Assembly: GCA_035635555.1 (NCBI GenBank)
Contig: DASQAT010000058.1
Coordinates: 1 to 51,467 of the forward strand
DNA length: 51,467 nt
Source of the DNA: Candidatus Dormiibacterota bacterium
GTDB lineage: Bacteria; Acidobacteriota; Polarisedimenticolia; Gp22-AA2
Reading direction: 5' to 3'
The notes below the pieces were generated by a model, which had not been told where the DNA came from, did not search any database, and worked only from the letters and a program-made list of their open reading frames with translations. Shown here piece after piece: positions 32,865 through 41,559 of this stretch. The position numbers and the translations under genes are program-made. Each line of letters starts with the position of its first letter. Within the stretch, counting starts at the first letter, position 1.

Positions 32865-35126
32865 GTGGCGTCACGCCCCGCCTTTCTGCTGTTCGCCCTG
32901 ATCCTTGCCGCCTTCCCGGCTTCGACCTTCGCCGTTTCGCCGATTCTCTGGACGCTCGAGACCTTCGACGATTTCGAGAAGGGGAAACCGGACGGGGCGG
33001 CGGTGGCGGCCGGCGGCGAGCTGGTCCTGGCGCCCGCCCTGCGACCCCTGAAGATTCCGGCGATCGAGCAGGCGTCCGAGCCGTTCCTGTGGTCGCAGGC
33101 GGTGGACAGCAAGGGCACTCTGTACGTCGGCGGCGGCAACGGGGGCAAGATCTACCGCGTCCCTAAGGGAGCCCAGGGATCCTTGTATTACGAGACCGGC
33201 GACCTGGCGGTGCACGCGCTGGCGGTCGACAAGAACGACGTGGTGTACGCCGCCACGCTCCCGCAGGGAAAGATCTACCGGATCACGGGGGAGGCCAAGG
33301 GGGAGGTCTACTATGCGCCGGAGGACCGCTATCTCTGGGCCCTGGCGTTCTCGCCTCGAGGCGAGCTCTTTGCCGCCACAGGCGAGCGCGGCATCGTCTA
33401 CCGGGTCGCGGCCAAGGGGAAGGCCGAGATCTTCTTCGACAGCGAAGAGTTTCACATCGTCTCCCTCGCCTTCGACCAGGGCGGCAACCTGCTGGCGGGC
33501 ACCGACGGCAAGGGGCTCCTGTATCGGATCGCCCCGGACGGCAAGGCGACCGTCCTGTACGATTCTCGTCTGCGCGAAATGAACGCGATCGTGGTCGATC
33601 CGAAGGGGGTGGTCTACGCCGCCGCCATCGGCACGGAGGGGGAGCCGCCCGCACCGCCCCCGCCTCAGATGCAGCCGCCCGCACAGGAGCGCGAGACGCC
33701 GCCGGCGAAGGGAAGCCTGCCGCCCCAGGTGGTCATTCCCGGGGTCGAGTCGGGCACGACAGCCACGGTCACGGTCACCGCCAGCGCCACGGGGGCGCCA
33801 TCGGTCGCGCCGGGCCCCGCTCCGAAGAGCGAGGTGTACAGAATCGATCCGGACGGCACGGTCACCACGCTGTGGTCGTCGCCGAGCGAGGTCGTCTATT
33901 CGCTGGCCCTCGACGCCTCCGGCCGCCCGCTGGCGGGGACAGGTGAGCCTGGCCGCGTCCGCGTCCTCCTCGGCTCGCAGCAGAGCACGCTGCTCGCGAA
34001 GCTGCCCGAATCCCAGGTGACATCGCTCGTGAGCGGGCAGGGGCACCAGATCTTCGCGGCCAGCAGCAACGTCGGCAGGGTGTATCTCCTCGACACCGCG
34101 ACCGGCGAGGCGGGAACCTATCTCTCCCCGACCTGCGACGCCCAGACGATCTCGAAGTGGGGTCGCATCTCCTGGCGCGCCAGCGTGCCGGGGGGAGCCC
34201 GCGTGGAGGTGGCGACCCGGTCGGGCAACTCGGGCGTGCCGGACTCGACTTGGAGCGAATGGTCGACCGCCTACCCCAGCCCCGACGGGAGCGCGGTCGC
34301 GAGCCCTCCCGCGCGTTTCCTGCAGTGGCGCGCCCGGCTGGCGCGCCCGGGTGGCGGGGCCGGCCCCTCTCTGCAGGCAGTGTCGGTGGCCTACCTGCAG
34401 GCCAACCTTCCGCCCGCCCTGAAGCGGGTCTCGGTCGAGCCTCCAGGGGTGGTCCGCGAGAGGCTCCCCTACGCGGCCGAACCCGATCCCCAGGACCTGG
34501 CGTTCACGGGCATCCGGGTGAACCCGGACACCGGAGCCCTCACGTCTCAGCCGCCGCAGCTTCCGGAGAAGAGGGTCTTCGTGCGCGGCATGCGCGCCCT
34601 CGACTGGGACGCCGAGGACCCCAACGGTGACGTCCTGGTGTTCGATCTCTCCTTCAAGGGGGAGGGGGAGACGGCGTGGAAACCGCTGGCGAAGGGGCTG
34701 CGCGACAGCTATTTCGCCTTCGACTCGGCCCAGGTCCCGGACGGGCTCTATCGCGTGCGCATCGAAGCGAGCGACGCGCCGTCGAACCCGTCGGGCCAGG
34801 CCAGGACGGCGAGCCAGGTCAGCGATCCCTTCCTGGTGGACAACACCCCCCCCTCGGTGCAGGTGACGGCGCGCCGCACCGGCAAGGACGTGACCGTGGA
34901 AGCGAGCGCCACCGATACGCCGGGCCCGATCGCGCGCGCCGAGTACTCGCTGGATGGCGGACGCTTCGTGACGGTAGCGCCGATCGACGGGGTTTCCGAC
35001 TCGCGCTCCGAGACCTACAGCATCCCTCTCCCGTCGCTTCGCGGCGGGGAGCACACGGTCATCGTCAAGGTGACCGACCTCCTGGGCAACACCGGGGCCG
35101 GTAAGACGACCTTCACCTCCGATTGA
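32865..35126 (+). CDS. secreted beta-propeller protein with C-terminal Ig/Fn3-like domains
   Basis: This is a 753-residue protein with a signal peptide ending TFAVS. Residues about 60-400 carry repeated propeller-like blades (LYVGGGNGGKIYRVPKG, VVYAATLPQGKIYRITG, LLAGTDGKGLLYRIAPDG). They are interrupted at about 265-325 by a Pro-rich linker (PPAPPPPQMQPPAQ). The C-terminal part contains Y_Y_Y/Fn3-like beta domains (SVEPPGVVRERLPY, DWDAEDPNGDVLVFDLSF, VDNTPPSVQVTARR). Start is GTG with GGAGGA upstream, 1 nt after the S55 gene stop. Function unknown. The operon position suggests joint action with the S55 protein and the peptide transporter. No enzyme motif is seen. Confidence 0.8.
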   Translation: MASRPAFLLFALILAAFPASTFAVSPILWTLETFDDFEKGKPDGAAVAAGGELVLAPALRPLKIPAIEQASEPFLWSQAVDSKGTLYVGGGNGGKIYRVPKGAQGSLYYETGDLAVHALAVDKNDVVYAATLPQGKIYRITGEAKGEVYYAPEDRYLWALAFSPRGELFAATGERGIVYRVAAKGKAEIFFDSEEFHIVSLAFDQGGNLLAGTDGKGLLYRIAPDGKATVLYDSRLREMNAIVVDPKGVVYAAAIGTEGEPPAPPPPQMQPPAQERETPPAKGSLPPQVVIPGVESGTTATVTVTASATGAPSVAPGPAPKSEVYRIDPDGTVTTLWSSPSEVVYSLALDASGRPLAGTGEPGRVRVLLGSQQSTLLAKLPESQVTSLVSGQGHQIFAASSNVGRVYLLDTATGEAGTYLSPTCDAQTISKWGRISWRASVPGGARVEVATRSGNSGVPDSTWSEWSTAYPSPDGSAVASPPARFLQWRARLARPGGGAGPSLQAVSVAYLQANLPPALKRVSVEPPGVVRERLPYAAEPDPQDLAFTGIRVNPDTGALTSQPPQLPEKRVFVRGMRALDWDAEDPNGDVLVFDLSFKGEGETAWKPLAKGLRDSYFAFDSAQVPDGLYRVRIEASDAPSNPSGQARTASQVSDPFLVDNTPPSVQVTARRTGKDVTVEASATDTPGPIARAEYSLDGGRFVTVAPIDGVSDSRSETYSIPLPSLRGGEHTVIVKVTDLLGNTGAGKTTFTSD

Positions 35127-35137
35127 GAGCAGGGAGA

Positions 35138-36772
35138 ATGCGACCGAGGAGCCTTCGCGGCGTTGCGGTCACGCTCCTCGCCGCCGCCCTCCTCTCCGCC
35201 TGCACGTCCTCCCCGCCTGAAGACCGGGGGGCCGTCGCTCCATCGGACTACGGTGGACGCTTCGTCTATCCTCTCCGGACCGAGCCGGCCACGCTGAATT
35301 TCGTCACGGCGAGCGACCAGCCGGCCGACCTGGTGTCCCGGCTGGTCGGCGACAGCCTCGTCGACCGGGACGTCGACATGAATATCGTGCCGCGTCTGGC
35401 GGAGTCGTGGGAGTCCTCCGACTCGGGGCGCGTTTTGACCTTTCACCTCCGCGCGGGTGTGCGGTTTCACGACGGACAGCCGCTGACCAGCGCCGACGTG
35501 AAGTACACGTACGAGCGCGTCATCGACCGGAAGAATCACGCGCTGGGACATCTCGACGGCTTCCTGCCGGTCGAGCGTCTCGAGACCCCCGACGACAGGA
35601 CCGTGCGCGTGGTGTACCGATTCCCTTACGCCCCCGCACTGTCGGCCTGGGAGATGCCGATCCTGCCCCGCCATCTGTATGAAAAGGAGGATTTCCTGAC
35701 GTCGCGCTTCAATCGCGCCCCGATCGGCACCGGCCCGTTCCGCTTCGTGTCCTGGGAGCCCGGCCGCCGCATCGTGCTGGCGTCGAACCGGGAGTACTGG
35801 GGCGGGCGGCCCTACGTCGATACGCTGGAGCTGCCGATCATCCCGACACAGGAGACGACGCTCATGGCGCTGCTCGCCGGAGAGATCGACTACGCCTCGC
35901 TGACCCCGGTGCAATGGGATGCCTACAGCAGGGACCCGGCGTTCACCCGGCGTTTCGCGACCGTCAGCTACCTGTCTCTGTTCTTCTACTACATCGCCTG
36001 GCGGGCGGACGGTTCGAACCCGTTCTTCTCCGATCCCGAGGTCCGCCGCGCCATGGCGCTGGCTCTCGACCGGGAGGAGTACGTCCGCGCGGTCCTGCAC
36101 GGCCTCGGGCAGGTGTCCTTCTCCCTGTTCCATCCCGCCATCCTGCCGCCCGACCCGGACAGCCGGCCGCTGCGTCACGACCCGCGGGCGGCGGCGGCGC
36201 TCTTCGATCACGCCGGATGGCGGCTGGACCCGAAGACCGGACTGCGGAGCAAGAACGGCAGGCCCTTCCGGTTCACGCTCCTGATTTTCAGCGGCGGCGA
36301 GGACCACGCGCAGTTTTCCCAGGTCGCGCAGGAATCCTTGCGCGCCCTCGGCATCGACATGAGAATCGAGAGACTCGATTGGCCGGGGTTGTGGGCCCGT
36401 CTCAAGACGGGGGACTTCGAGGCGGCCCTGTCCGGGACCGTTCCGGCCGGCGATCCGGACGATGTGGTCTACGGGATGCTGCACTCATCGCAGATCGGGG
36501 ACGGGCGCAACTACGCGGGCTTCCACGATCAGGAGATCGACGCCTGGATCGAGGAAGGACGGCGCGCCATCGACCCGCAAGCGCGCTCCGCCTGCTACCG
36601 CCGCATCGCGAAGCGGGTCGAGGAGCTGCAGCCCTACACCTATCTTTTCTTTCCCAAGGTCCTCGCCGCCCTGTCCCGCAGGGTGACGGGCGTCGAACCC
36701 TCGCCGCGGGGCCTCATCGTGCAGTATCCCGGCGTGATCCGCCTCAAGATCCGCCAGCAGCCGGGCGGATGA
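35138..36772 (+). CDS. peptide ABC transporter substrate-binding lipoprotein (SBP_bac_5)
   Basis: This 544-residue DppA/OppA-like binding protein is anchored by a lipobox LLSAC (C22). The family entry FVYPLRTEPATLNFVTA and the conserved LAESWESSDSGRVLTFHLR-like segment are followed by GVRFHDGQPLTSADVKYTYERV. IGTGPFRFVSW and DPEVRRAMALALDREEYV are further hallmarks. It captures peptides or similar ligands in the periplasm and hands them to the two permeases. The stop overlaps the start of the first permease by 4 nt (ATGA at 36769-36772). No ATPase genes (DppD/DppF type) follow, so they must be supplied from elsewhere. Confidence 0.93.
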   Translation: MRPRSLRGVAVTLLAAALLSACTSSPPEDRGAVAPSDYGGRFVYPLRTEPATLNFVTASDQPADLVSRLVGDSLVDRDVDMNIVPRLAESWESSDSGRVLTFHLRAGVRFHDGQPLTSADVKYTYERVIDRKNHALGHLDGFLPVERLETPDDRTVRVVYRFPYAPALSAWEMPILPRHLYEKEDFLTSRFNRAPIGTGPFRFVSWEPGRRIVLASNREYWGGRPYVDTLELPIIPTQETTLMALLAGEIDYASLTPVQWDAYSRDPAFTRRFATVSYLSLFFYYIAWRADGSNPFFSDPEVRRAMALALDREEYVRAVLHGLGQVSFSLFHPAILPPDPDSRPLRHDPRAAAALFDHAGWRLDPKTGLRSKNGRPFRFTLLIFSGGEDHAQFSQVAQESLRALGIDMRIERLDWPGLWARLKTGDFEAALSGTVPAGDPDDVVYGMLHSSQIGDGRNYAGFHDQEIDAWIEEGRRAIDPQARSACYRRIAKRVEELQPYTYLFFPKVLAALSRRVTGVEPSPRGLIVQYPGVIRLKIRQQPGG

Positions 36773-37752
36773 TCCCCTTCCTGGTCCGCCGGGCGCTTTC
36801 GTCGGTGCCGACGCTTCTCGGGATCTCGGTTCTGACCTTCGCGATCCTCAACCTGCTGCCGAACGATCCGATCCAGGTCTGGTCGGGCGGAGGCTATTAC
36901 TCGGCCGAGGCGGTCGAGCATCTGCGATCCGAGCTGCGCCTCGAGCAGAGTCCCGCGGCCCGCTACGCCTCCTGGGGTCTCGCCCTCCTGCGGGGCGACC
37001 TGGGCCGATCGATGCGCGACGGACGCCCCGTCGCCGCGGTCATCGTCTCGGCTCTCCCCTGGACGCTGCTGTTGAATTTCTGCTCCGTGATCCTGATCTA
37101 CGGCGTGGCGGTGCCGTTCGGACTGTTCGGGGCCTCGTCCCCCGGCTCGATCGCGGACCGTCTCGGGCGCGCCCTCCTGATCCTCCTCTATGCCGTGCCC
37201 TCGTTCGCCGCGGCACTCCTGCTGCAGCAATGGTTCGCGGTTCGCCTGGGATGGCTCCCCCTCCAGGGAGTCCCGGACCGCGGCGCCACGGCACTGGGAA
37301 CGACCGCCTCCCTGGCGCGCCACCTGCTCCTGCCGACCATCTGCCTGGCGCTCAGCGGCTGGGCGCTCGTCGCGCGCTACGCGCGCGCCGCCTTCCGCTC
37401 CGCCCTGGGAAGGGAGTTCCTGGCGGTGGCGCGCGCCAAGGGTCTGTCCCGGCTGCGCGCCTCCGGGCACGTGGTCGCGAATACCGCGGTCCCGTTCATC
37501 ACGCTGCTCGCGACGATCGTGCCGGGGCTGGCGGGGGGAAGCGTGATTGTCGAGCAGATCTTTTCCCTGCCGGGAGTCGGCCGGCTCTACCTCACCTCGA
37601 TCGAGGCGCGTGACTATCCCGTCGTCGTCGGTCTGACCCTGCTCTCCGCCGTGCTGGTGCTGTCGGGGCATCTCCTGGTGGACGTCCTTTATCTCGTGGT
37701 CGATCCACGGATCCGGTCCGGGCTCCTGGACGAGCGCTCCGATGCAGCCTGA
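36769..37752 (+). CDS. peptide ABC transporter permease (DppB-like)
   Basis: This 327-residue permease has six helices and begins with the DppB signature PFLVRRALSSVPTLLGISVL. The coupling (EAA) loop is GREFLAVARAKGLSRLRASG. EQIFSLPGVGRLYLTSIEARDYPVV is the conserved DppB stretch near the end. It forms the channel with the DppC-like partner. It overlaps its neighbours by 4 nt upstream and 11 nt downstream, so the three transporter genes are tightly coupled. Confidence 0.94.
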   Translation: MIPFLVRRALSSVPTLLGISVLTFAILNLLPNDPIQVWSGGGYYSAEAVEHLRSELRLEQSPAARYASWGLALLRGDLGRSMRDGRPVAAVIVSALPWTLLLNFCSVILIYGVAVPFGLFGASSPGSIADRLGRALLILLYAVPSFAAALLLQQWFAVRLGWLPLQGVPDRGATALGTTASLARHLLLPTICLALSGWALVARYARAAFRSALGREFLAVARAKGLSRLRASGHVVANTAVPFITLLATIVPGLAGGSVIVEQIFSLPGVGRLYLTSIEARDYPVVVGLTLLSAVLVLSGHLLVDVLYLVVDPRIRSGLLDERSDAA

Positions 37753-38722
37753 ATCGCGACCGGCTATCTTCGTCGTTCTGGCCACCGCGCTTGCCGGGCT
37801 GCTCGCGCCGCTCCTGGCGAACGATCGACCGATCCTCGCCCGGGTGGGCGGACATCTCACCGCGCCCGCGCTCGCCGAGCTTCCGATCGTCGGACGCCTG
37901 TTCGACGATCCGAGCGCGAACCTCGTGGACTGGGGCGCCGCGCCCGCGCCGCTGCAGACCGGTGCGCCGCGCGTCCTCCTGATGCCGCCCGTTCCCTATT
38001 CCTACCGCGGCATACACCTGGACGAGGCGCTCCGGCCCCCCTCGCGCTCCCATTGGATGGGGACGGACGCGCTGGGACGGGACCTGCTGGCGCGCGTTCT
38101 GCACGGAGCGAGCCTGTCGCTCCTGGTGGGATTCGGGGCCACGGCGCTCGCCCTTCTGATCGGATTCTGCCTGGGGGCGCTCGCGGTGATGCGTGGCGGT
38201 CTGCTCGATCTTCTGATCGTGCGCGTCGTCGACGTGGTGGCGTGCTTCCCGCCCTTCGTCCTGGCTCTCGCCTTCATGGCAGCCCTGGGTCGAGGCGGGG
38301 TCTGGCCGATGGTTGCCGGCATCGGCCTCAGCCGCTGGACCACGATCGCCCGCTATGTGCGCGGAGAGATCCTGCGCCACCGGGGCGGCGCAGTCTGGAT
38401 CTCGGCGCGGGCCGCCGGCGCCGGCGGGGTCCGCCTGGTCGTCCGGCATCTCCTGCCCCTCCTGGCCGCGCCCCTCGCGGTCCTGGCGTCGTTCGGGGTG
38501 GCCAACGCCATCGTTCTGGAATCCGGGCTGAGCTTCCTCGGCTTCGGCGTCAGCCCTCCCGCGCCGTCCTGGGGATCGATCCTCGCCGAGGCGCGCGGCT
38601 CGCTCGACGCCGCCTGGTGGCCCGTCTTCTTTCCGTCCGCCGCCCTGGTGATCGTCCTGTCGTCCCTCTGCGCCGCGGCCGAGAGCGCGGCCGCAGGCGA
38701 GTCCCGGGTCACTCGCTCCTGA
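37742..38722 (+). CDS. peptide ABC transporter permease (DppC-like)
   Basis: This 326-residue permease carries the DppC-type SHWMGTDALGRDLLARVLHGASLSLLVG motif, where HxxGTDxxGRD is diagnostic. The EAA loop is WISARAAGAGGVRLVVRHLLP, somewhat diverged from the EAA consensus. ESGLSFLGFGVSPPAPSWGSIL is the conserved C-terminal motif. An N-terminal insertion of about 80 residues between helix 1 and this motif is longer than usual. Last gene of the operon; its 3' end overlaps the convergent GGDEF gene by 14 nt. Confidence 0.93.
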   Translation: MQPESRPAIFVVLATALAGLLAPLLANDRPILARVGGHLTAPALAELPIVGRLFDDPSANLVDWGAAPAPLQTGAPRVLLMPPVPYSYRGIHLDEALRPPSRSHWMGTDALGRDLLARVLHGASLSLLVGFGATALALLIGFCLGALAVMRGGLLDLLIVRVVDVVACFPPFVLALAFMAALGRGGVWPMVAGIGLSRWTTIARYVRGEILRHRGGAVWISARAAGAGGVRLVVRHLLPLLAAPLAVLASFGVANAIVLESGLSFLGFGVSPPAPSWGSILAEARGSLDAAWWPVFFPSAALVIVLSSLCAAAESAAAGESRVTRS

Positions 38723-39776
38723 CCTCCGCGGCAATGTGGCAGACGCGGTTTCTCCCGCGGCTCTTCGCCTGGTACAGGGCGCGGTCGGCCACGGCGACAA
38801 GCTCGGGGCCGTTGATGGCGTCCGCCGGAAACGCGGCGACCCCCAGGCTGACGGTGACGTGCAGAGGGCGCAGCGTGCCGCCGACGCTGAGAGGGTTCCG
38901 CTCGACCTCGGCCCGGATCTTCTCGGCGACCGGCAGGGCGTCCTCGATCGCCGCCTCGGGGAGGAGGACGACAAACTCCTCGCCGCCATACCGCGCCACG
39001 GCATCCGATCGTCGCAACGCCCGCGCGGTCAATTGCGCCACGTGCCGCAGCACTTCGTCACCGGCCTGGTGGCCGTGGGCGTCGTTGAAGCGCTTGAAGT
39101 GATCGATGTCGATCATGACGAGGGAGACGGGCCGTTCCAACCGCCGGGCATGCTCGACCTCCTGCTCCAGGAGGGTCCTGAAGTGCCGGTGGTTGAAGAC
39201 TCCCGTGACCCCGTCCAGCTCGGCCAGCCTCTTGGTCGCGAGCAGCAGGCGCTGCGTCTCGACCGCCACGGCGGTCATGTCGGCGCACCGCTTCAGCACT
39301 TCGAAGTCTTCGGGGTCGAAGGCGTGGCGCCTGCGGCAGGCGACGCGAAAGGCGCCCATCACCAGGCCACGCGCCTTCAGGGGAATCGTCATGTCGCTCT
39401 TCATTCCCGGAGTCTTCACGCTCTCGCTGAAGCGCATCTCTGCCGGGACGTCGTTTCTCCACAGGGCACGGTCCCTGCTTATGACCCATCCCAGAAGGTG
39501 CGAGGCGTCCGCCGGCAGACGCTCCGGCTCGCGAGGCGAAGCCGGGGCGCGCCTGCTGATCTCGCGCACGAGGATGCTCTCCCCTTCCAGGAGCCCGAGC
39601 GCCGCGCCATCGACGGGGAACAGCCGCCGGAGCGAGCGGGCGATCGTCTCGAGGACACTGTCGAGATCGTTCGCGCCCGCGGTGGCGGACGCGATCTCCA
39701 TGAAGGAAAGAAGAATCCTGCGGTCGGAGGAATCGGAGGCCCGGTGCGAGGGATCGGCCTGGTTCGCCTCCGTCAT
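38709..39776 (-). CDS. diguanylate cyclase (GAF-GGDEF)
   Basis: This is a 355-residue signalling protein. A GAF domain (about 30-185) is followed by a GGDEF domain (about 190-350). The catalytic motif is GGEEF in AVARYGGEEFVVLLPE. Five residues before it is an RxxD inhibitory site (RRSD), so c-di-GMP product inhibition is expected. LDGVTGVFNHRHF, VMIDIDHFKRFNDAHGHQAGDEVL and LGVAAFPADA complete the domain. It makes c-di-GMP from two GTP, probably in response to a small molecule bound by the GAF domain. It starts 2 nt after larE and belongs to the bioY-larE operon. Confidence 0.93.
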   Translation of the reverse strand: MTEANQADPSHRASDSSDRRILLSFMEIASATAGANDLDSVLETIARSLRRLFPVDGAALGLLEGESILVREISRRAPASPREPERLPADASHLLGWVISRDRALWRNDVPAEMRFSESVKTPGMKSDMTIPLKARGLVMGAFRVACRRRHAFDPEDFEVLKRCADMTAVAVETQRLLLATKRLAELDGVTGVFNHRHFRTLLEQEVEHARRLERPVSLVMIDIDHFKRFNDAHGHQAGDEVLRHVAQLTARALRRSDAVARYGGEEFVVLLPEAAIEDALPVAEKIRAEVERNPLSVGGTLRPLHVTVSLGVAAFPADAINGPELVAVADRALYQAKSRGRNRVCHIAAEVRSE

Positions 39777-39778
39777 CT

Positions 39779-40591
39779 TCAGACGGCCGGCGCCGACTGC
39801 ACCGACGGTCGCCCCCCGGGCCTGTATCCGTGGGGATCGATCACCGCGGCGCGGAAGCCGGCGGCGAGGACGGCCTGGATCACGAGATTCCCCTCGGAGG
39901 GGAAGGAGGATTTCACGAGTCCTTCGCGGTCCAGCTCGACCCGCGCCCCTTCCCCCTGGACGCGGACGCGCACCTGGCGATATCCCAGGGCCCTGATCGC
40001 CGCCTCGGCACGCTCGACGCGCAGGAGCGCCGCGCGGGTCACCGGCACGAAGCGGGGCAGGCGCGAGGCCAGACAGGCCATCGCCGGCTTGTCCCAGGTC
40101 GGAAGCCCCAGGCGGTGGGAAAGGGAGCGCACCATCTCCTTGGTCAACCCTGCCTCGACGAGCGGCGCGCGCACGCCCGCCTCAGCCGCCGCCCGCATGC
40201 CGGGCCGATCGTCTCCCAGGTCGTCGGTGATGGCGCCGTAGACGAGCGTCCGTCCGCCGGCCGCGACCGCCAGCGTCTTCAGCACTTCGAACAGTGCGGT
40301 CTTGCAGTAGTAGCAGCGCAGGGCGTCGTTGCGCGCGTAGCGCGGATCGTCGATTTCGCGCGTCTCGACGAACCGATGCCCCGCACCGATGAGACGCGCG
40401 AGGAAGCCCGCCTCCTCCCGTTCGGAGGCGGCCAGGGACGGGGACACCGCCGTGATGGCGACAGCACTGTCGCCCAGGACGTCGAATGCGACCTTCAAGA
40501 GGAGCGTGCTGTCCACGCCGCCGGAGAAGGCGACGAGGCAGGGACCGATGTCCCCGAGAATTCGCTTCAGCTCTCCGTGACGGGTTTGCAT
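39779..40591 (-). CDS. larE: LarE-family ATP-dependent sacrificial sulfur transferase
   Basis: This is a 270-residue PP-loop protein. The ATP-binding loop is VAFSGGVDSTLLLKVAF, and DDPRYARNDALRCYYCKTALFEVL is the family's second conserved region. TWDKPAMACLASRLPRF contains the Cys that, in Lactobacillus plantarum LarE, gives up its sulfur to build the nickel-pincer nucleotide cofactor. LarE normally works with LarB and LarC; neither is in this window. Start ATG at 40591 overlaps the end of bioY by 25 nt. A longer upstream frame overlapping bioY is rejected. The substrate could be a different nucleotide in this context. Confidence 0.92.
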   Translation of the reverse strand: MQTRHGELKRILGDIGPCLVAFSGGVDSTLLLKVAFDVLGDSAVAITAVSPSLAASEREEAGFLARLIGAGHRFVETREIDDPRYARNDALRCYYCKTALFEVLKTLAVAAGGRTLVYGAITDDLGDDRPGMRAAAEAGVRAPLVEAGLTKEMVRSLSHRLGLPTWDKPAMACLASRLPRFVPVTRAALLRVERAEAAIRALGYRQVRVRVQGEGARVELDREGLVKSSFPSEGNLVIQAVLAAGFRAAVIDPHGYRPGGRPSVQSAPAV

Positions 40592-41184
40592 CGCAGGTAC
40601 CCGGCATGAATTCCGGTCGCGACGACGACCTTCGCGAGGTCGAAGAGAACGAACGGCAGAACACCCGCGCGGAACGCCGCGGCCGGATCCCCCAGGACCA
40701 CAGACAGCCACGCGAGCCCGCAGGCGTGAATCGTTGCCGCGCCGAGCAGGAACGCCAAGGCTGCAGGGAGCACTCCGCGCCCCCCGATCCTCTTGATCGC
40801 CGAGCCGACGACGAACGCCGCCGCGATGAATCCAACCAGGTATCCACCTGTCGGCCCGAGGAGGTACAGCGGACCGGAACCGGGAAGCGCGAAGACCGGC
40901 AGACCGGCCATCCCCATGAAGATGTAGGACGCCTGGCTGACGGCGCCGCCCCGGGCGCCGAGGACCGCGCCGGCGAGGAGGACCGCGAGTGTCTGAAGAG
41001 TGCCCGGAACGGGTGTCATGGGGAGCGGGATGGAGACCTTGGCCGCCACCCAAGTCAGGAGGGCGAAGCCGACCACGAGCATCCCCCGCGCAATGGGCCT
41101 TTCCAGGGGTCCGACATGAGCCTGTAAGCGTGCGTCCGCCGTACCGCTCATGCTTCCGGGAATATTCGCCGATTTCAGGCTCAT
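40567..41184 (-). CDS. bioY: BioY family biotin transporter substrate-binding component
   Basis: This is a 205-residue ECF-type S component with six helices. Signature stretches are VSIPLPMTPVPGTLQTLAVLLAGAVLG, YIFMGMAGLPVF and GPTGGYLVGFIAAAFVVG, as in BioY. It binds biotin; transport may need shared EcfA/EcfT units that are not encoded here. ATG at 41184 has GAGGAGG directly upstream. A promoter lies at 41237-41266. First gene of the bioY-larE-GGDEF operon. No BirA operator-like palindrome was recognised in the leader. Confidence 0.93.
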   Translation of the reverse strand: MSLKSANIPGSMSGTADARLQAHVGPLERPIARGMLVVGFALLTWVAAKVSIPLPMTPVPGTLQTLAVLLAGAVLGARGGAVSQASYIFMGMAGLPVFALPGSGPLYLLGPTGGYLVGFIAAAFVVGSAIKRIGGRGVLPAALAFLLGAATIHACGLAWLSVVLGDPAAAFRAGVLPFVLFDLAKVVVATGIHAGYLRCKPVTES

Positions 41185-41236
41185 CGACCCTCCTCGACGA
41201 CGGCTTCTTCAGCCCGGTATCGTCGGCAGGCTGGGC

Positions 41237-41266
41237 ATTGTAGGGCGCTGTCGCTTCGTCTGTCAA
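41237..41266 (-). promoter_or_regulatory. sigma70-like promoter for bioY-larE-GGDEF
   Basis: On the minus strand TTGACA (41261-41266) and TACAAT (41237-41242) are separated by 18 nt. The start site would be near 41230, giving a leader of about 46 nt before the bioY ATG. Confidence 0.75.
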
Positions 41267-41303
41267 TCAATCGGCCCGATTTCTCTTCCGTCACAACTTT
41301 TCC

Positions 41304-41332
41304 TTGACAGCCTCTGACCTTCACCGTATATG
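41304..41332 (+). promoter_or_regulatory. sigma70-like promoter for the giant subtilisin-family gene
   Basis: TTGACA (41304-41309) and TATATG (41327-41332) are separated by the optimal 17 nt. Transcription would begin near 41339, leaving an untranslated leader of about 220 nt. It is back to back with the bioY promoter. Confidence 0.78.
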
Positions 41333-41338
41333 GGCAGC

Positions 41339-41559
41339 GCATCAACAGATTCGCCGTAATTTGAGCACTGCCGACTGCTGGATCGTTAAAACTTGAGTGA
41401 GGTCGTAGTGGGGGGGCTCCCATTCGCCTGCCTCTCCCCTGATCAGGGGTCCGGTAGGTTCACGCCTTCCGTTTTTTCAGCCTCCGGGCTTTGCCCGGGG
41501 GTAGTCATGGCCTCTTTTTCCGCCGCAGAAGCTTTCGCAGCCCACCAAGGAGGACAAGA
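41339..41559 (+). promoter_or_regulatory. long structured 5' leader of the giant subtilisin-family gene
   Basis: This stretch has no gene. It contains a 14-bp perfect palindrome CCCCTGATCAGGGG (41436-41449) and a nine-base-pair hairpin with a TTT loop (41481-41501). A T-run (41472-41477) precedes the hairpin and another (41514-41519) follows it at a distance. An AAGGAGG (41547-41553) precedes the ATG at 41560. I could not match it to a known riboswitch. The intergenic region from 41185 to 41559 otherwise holds only the two divergent promoters. Confidence 0.5.

Noticed and set aside
41181-41423. Small minus-strand gene of about 80 residues upstream of bioY
   Set aside because: It overlaps both divergent promoters and ends just inside the bioY start; no ribosome-binding site or similarity.
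41339-41559. Known riboswitch (c-di-GMP, cobalamin or similar) in the leader
   Set aside because: I could not find the conserved core of any class I know; only generic hairpins are visible.
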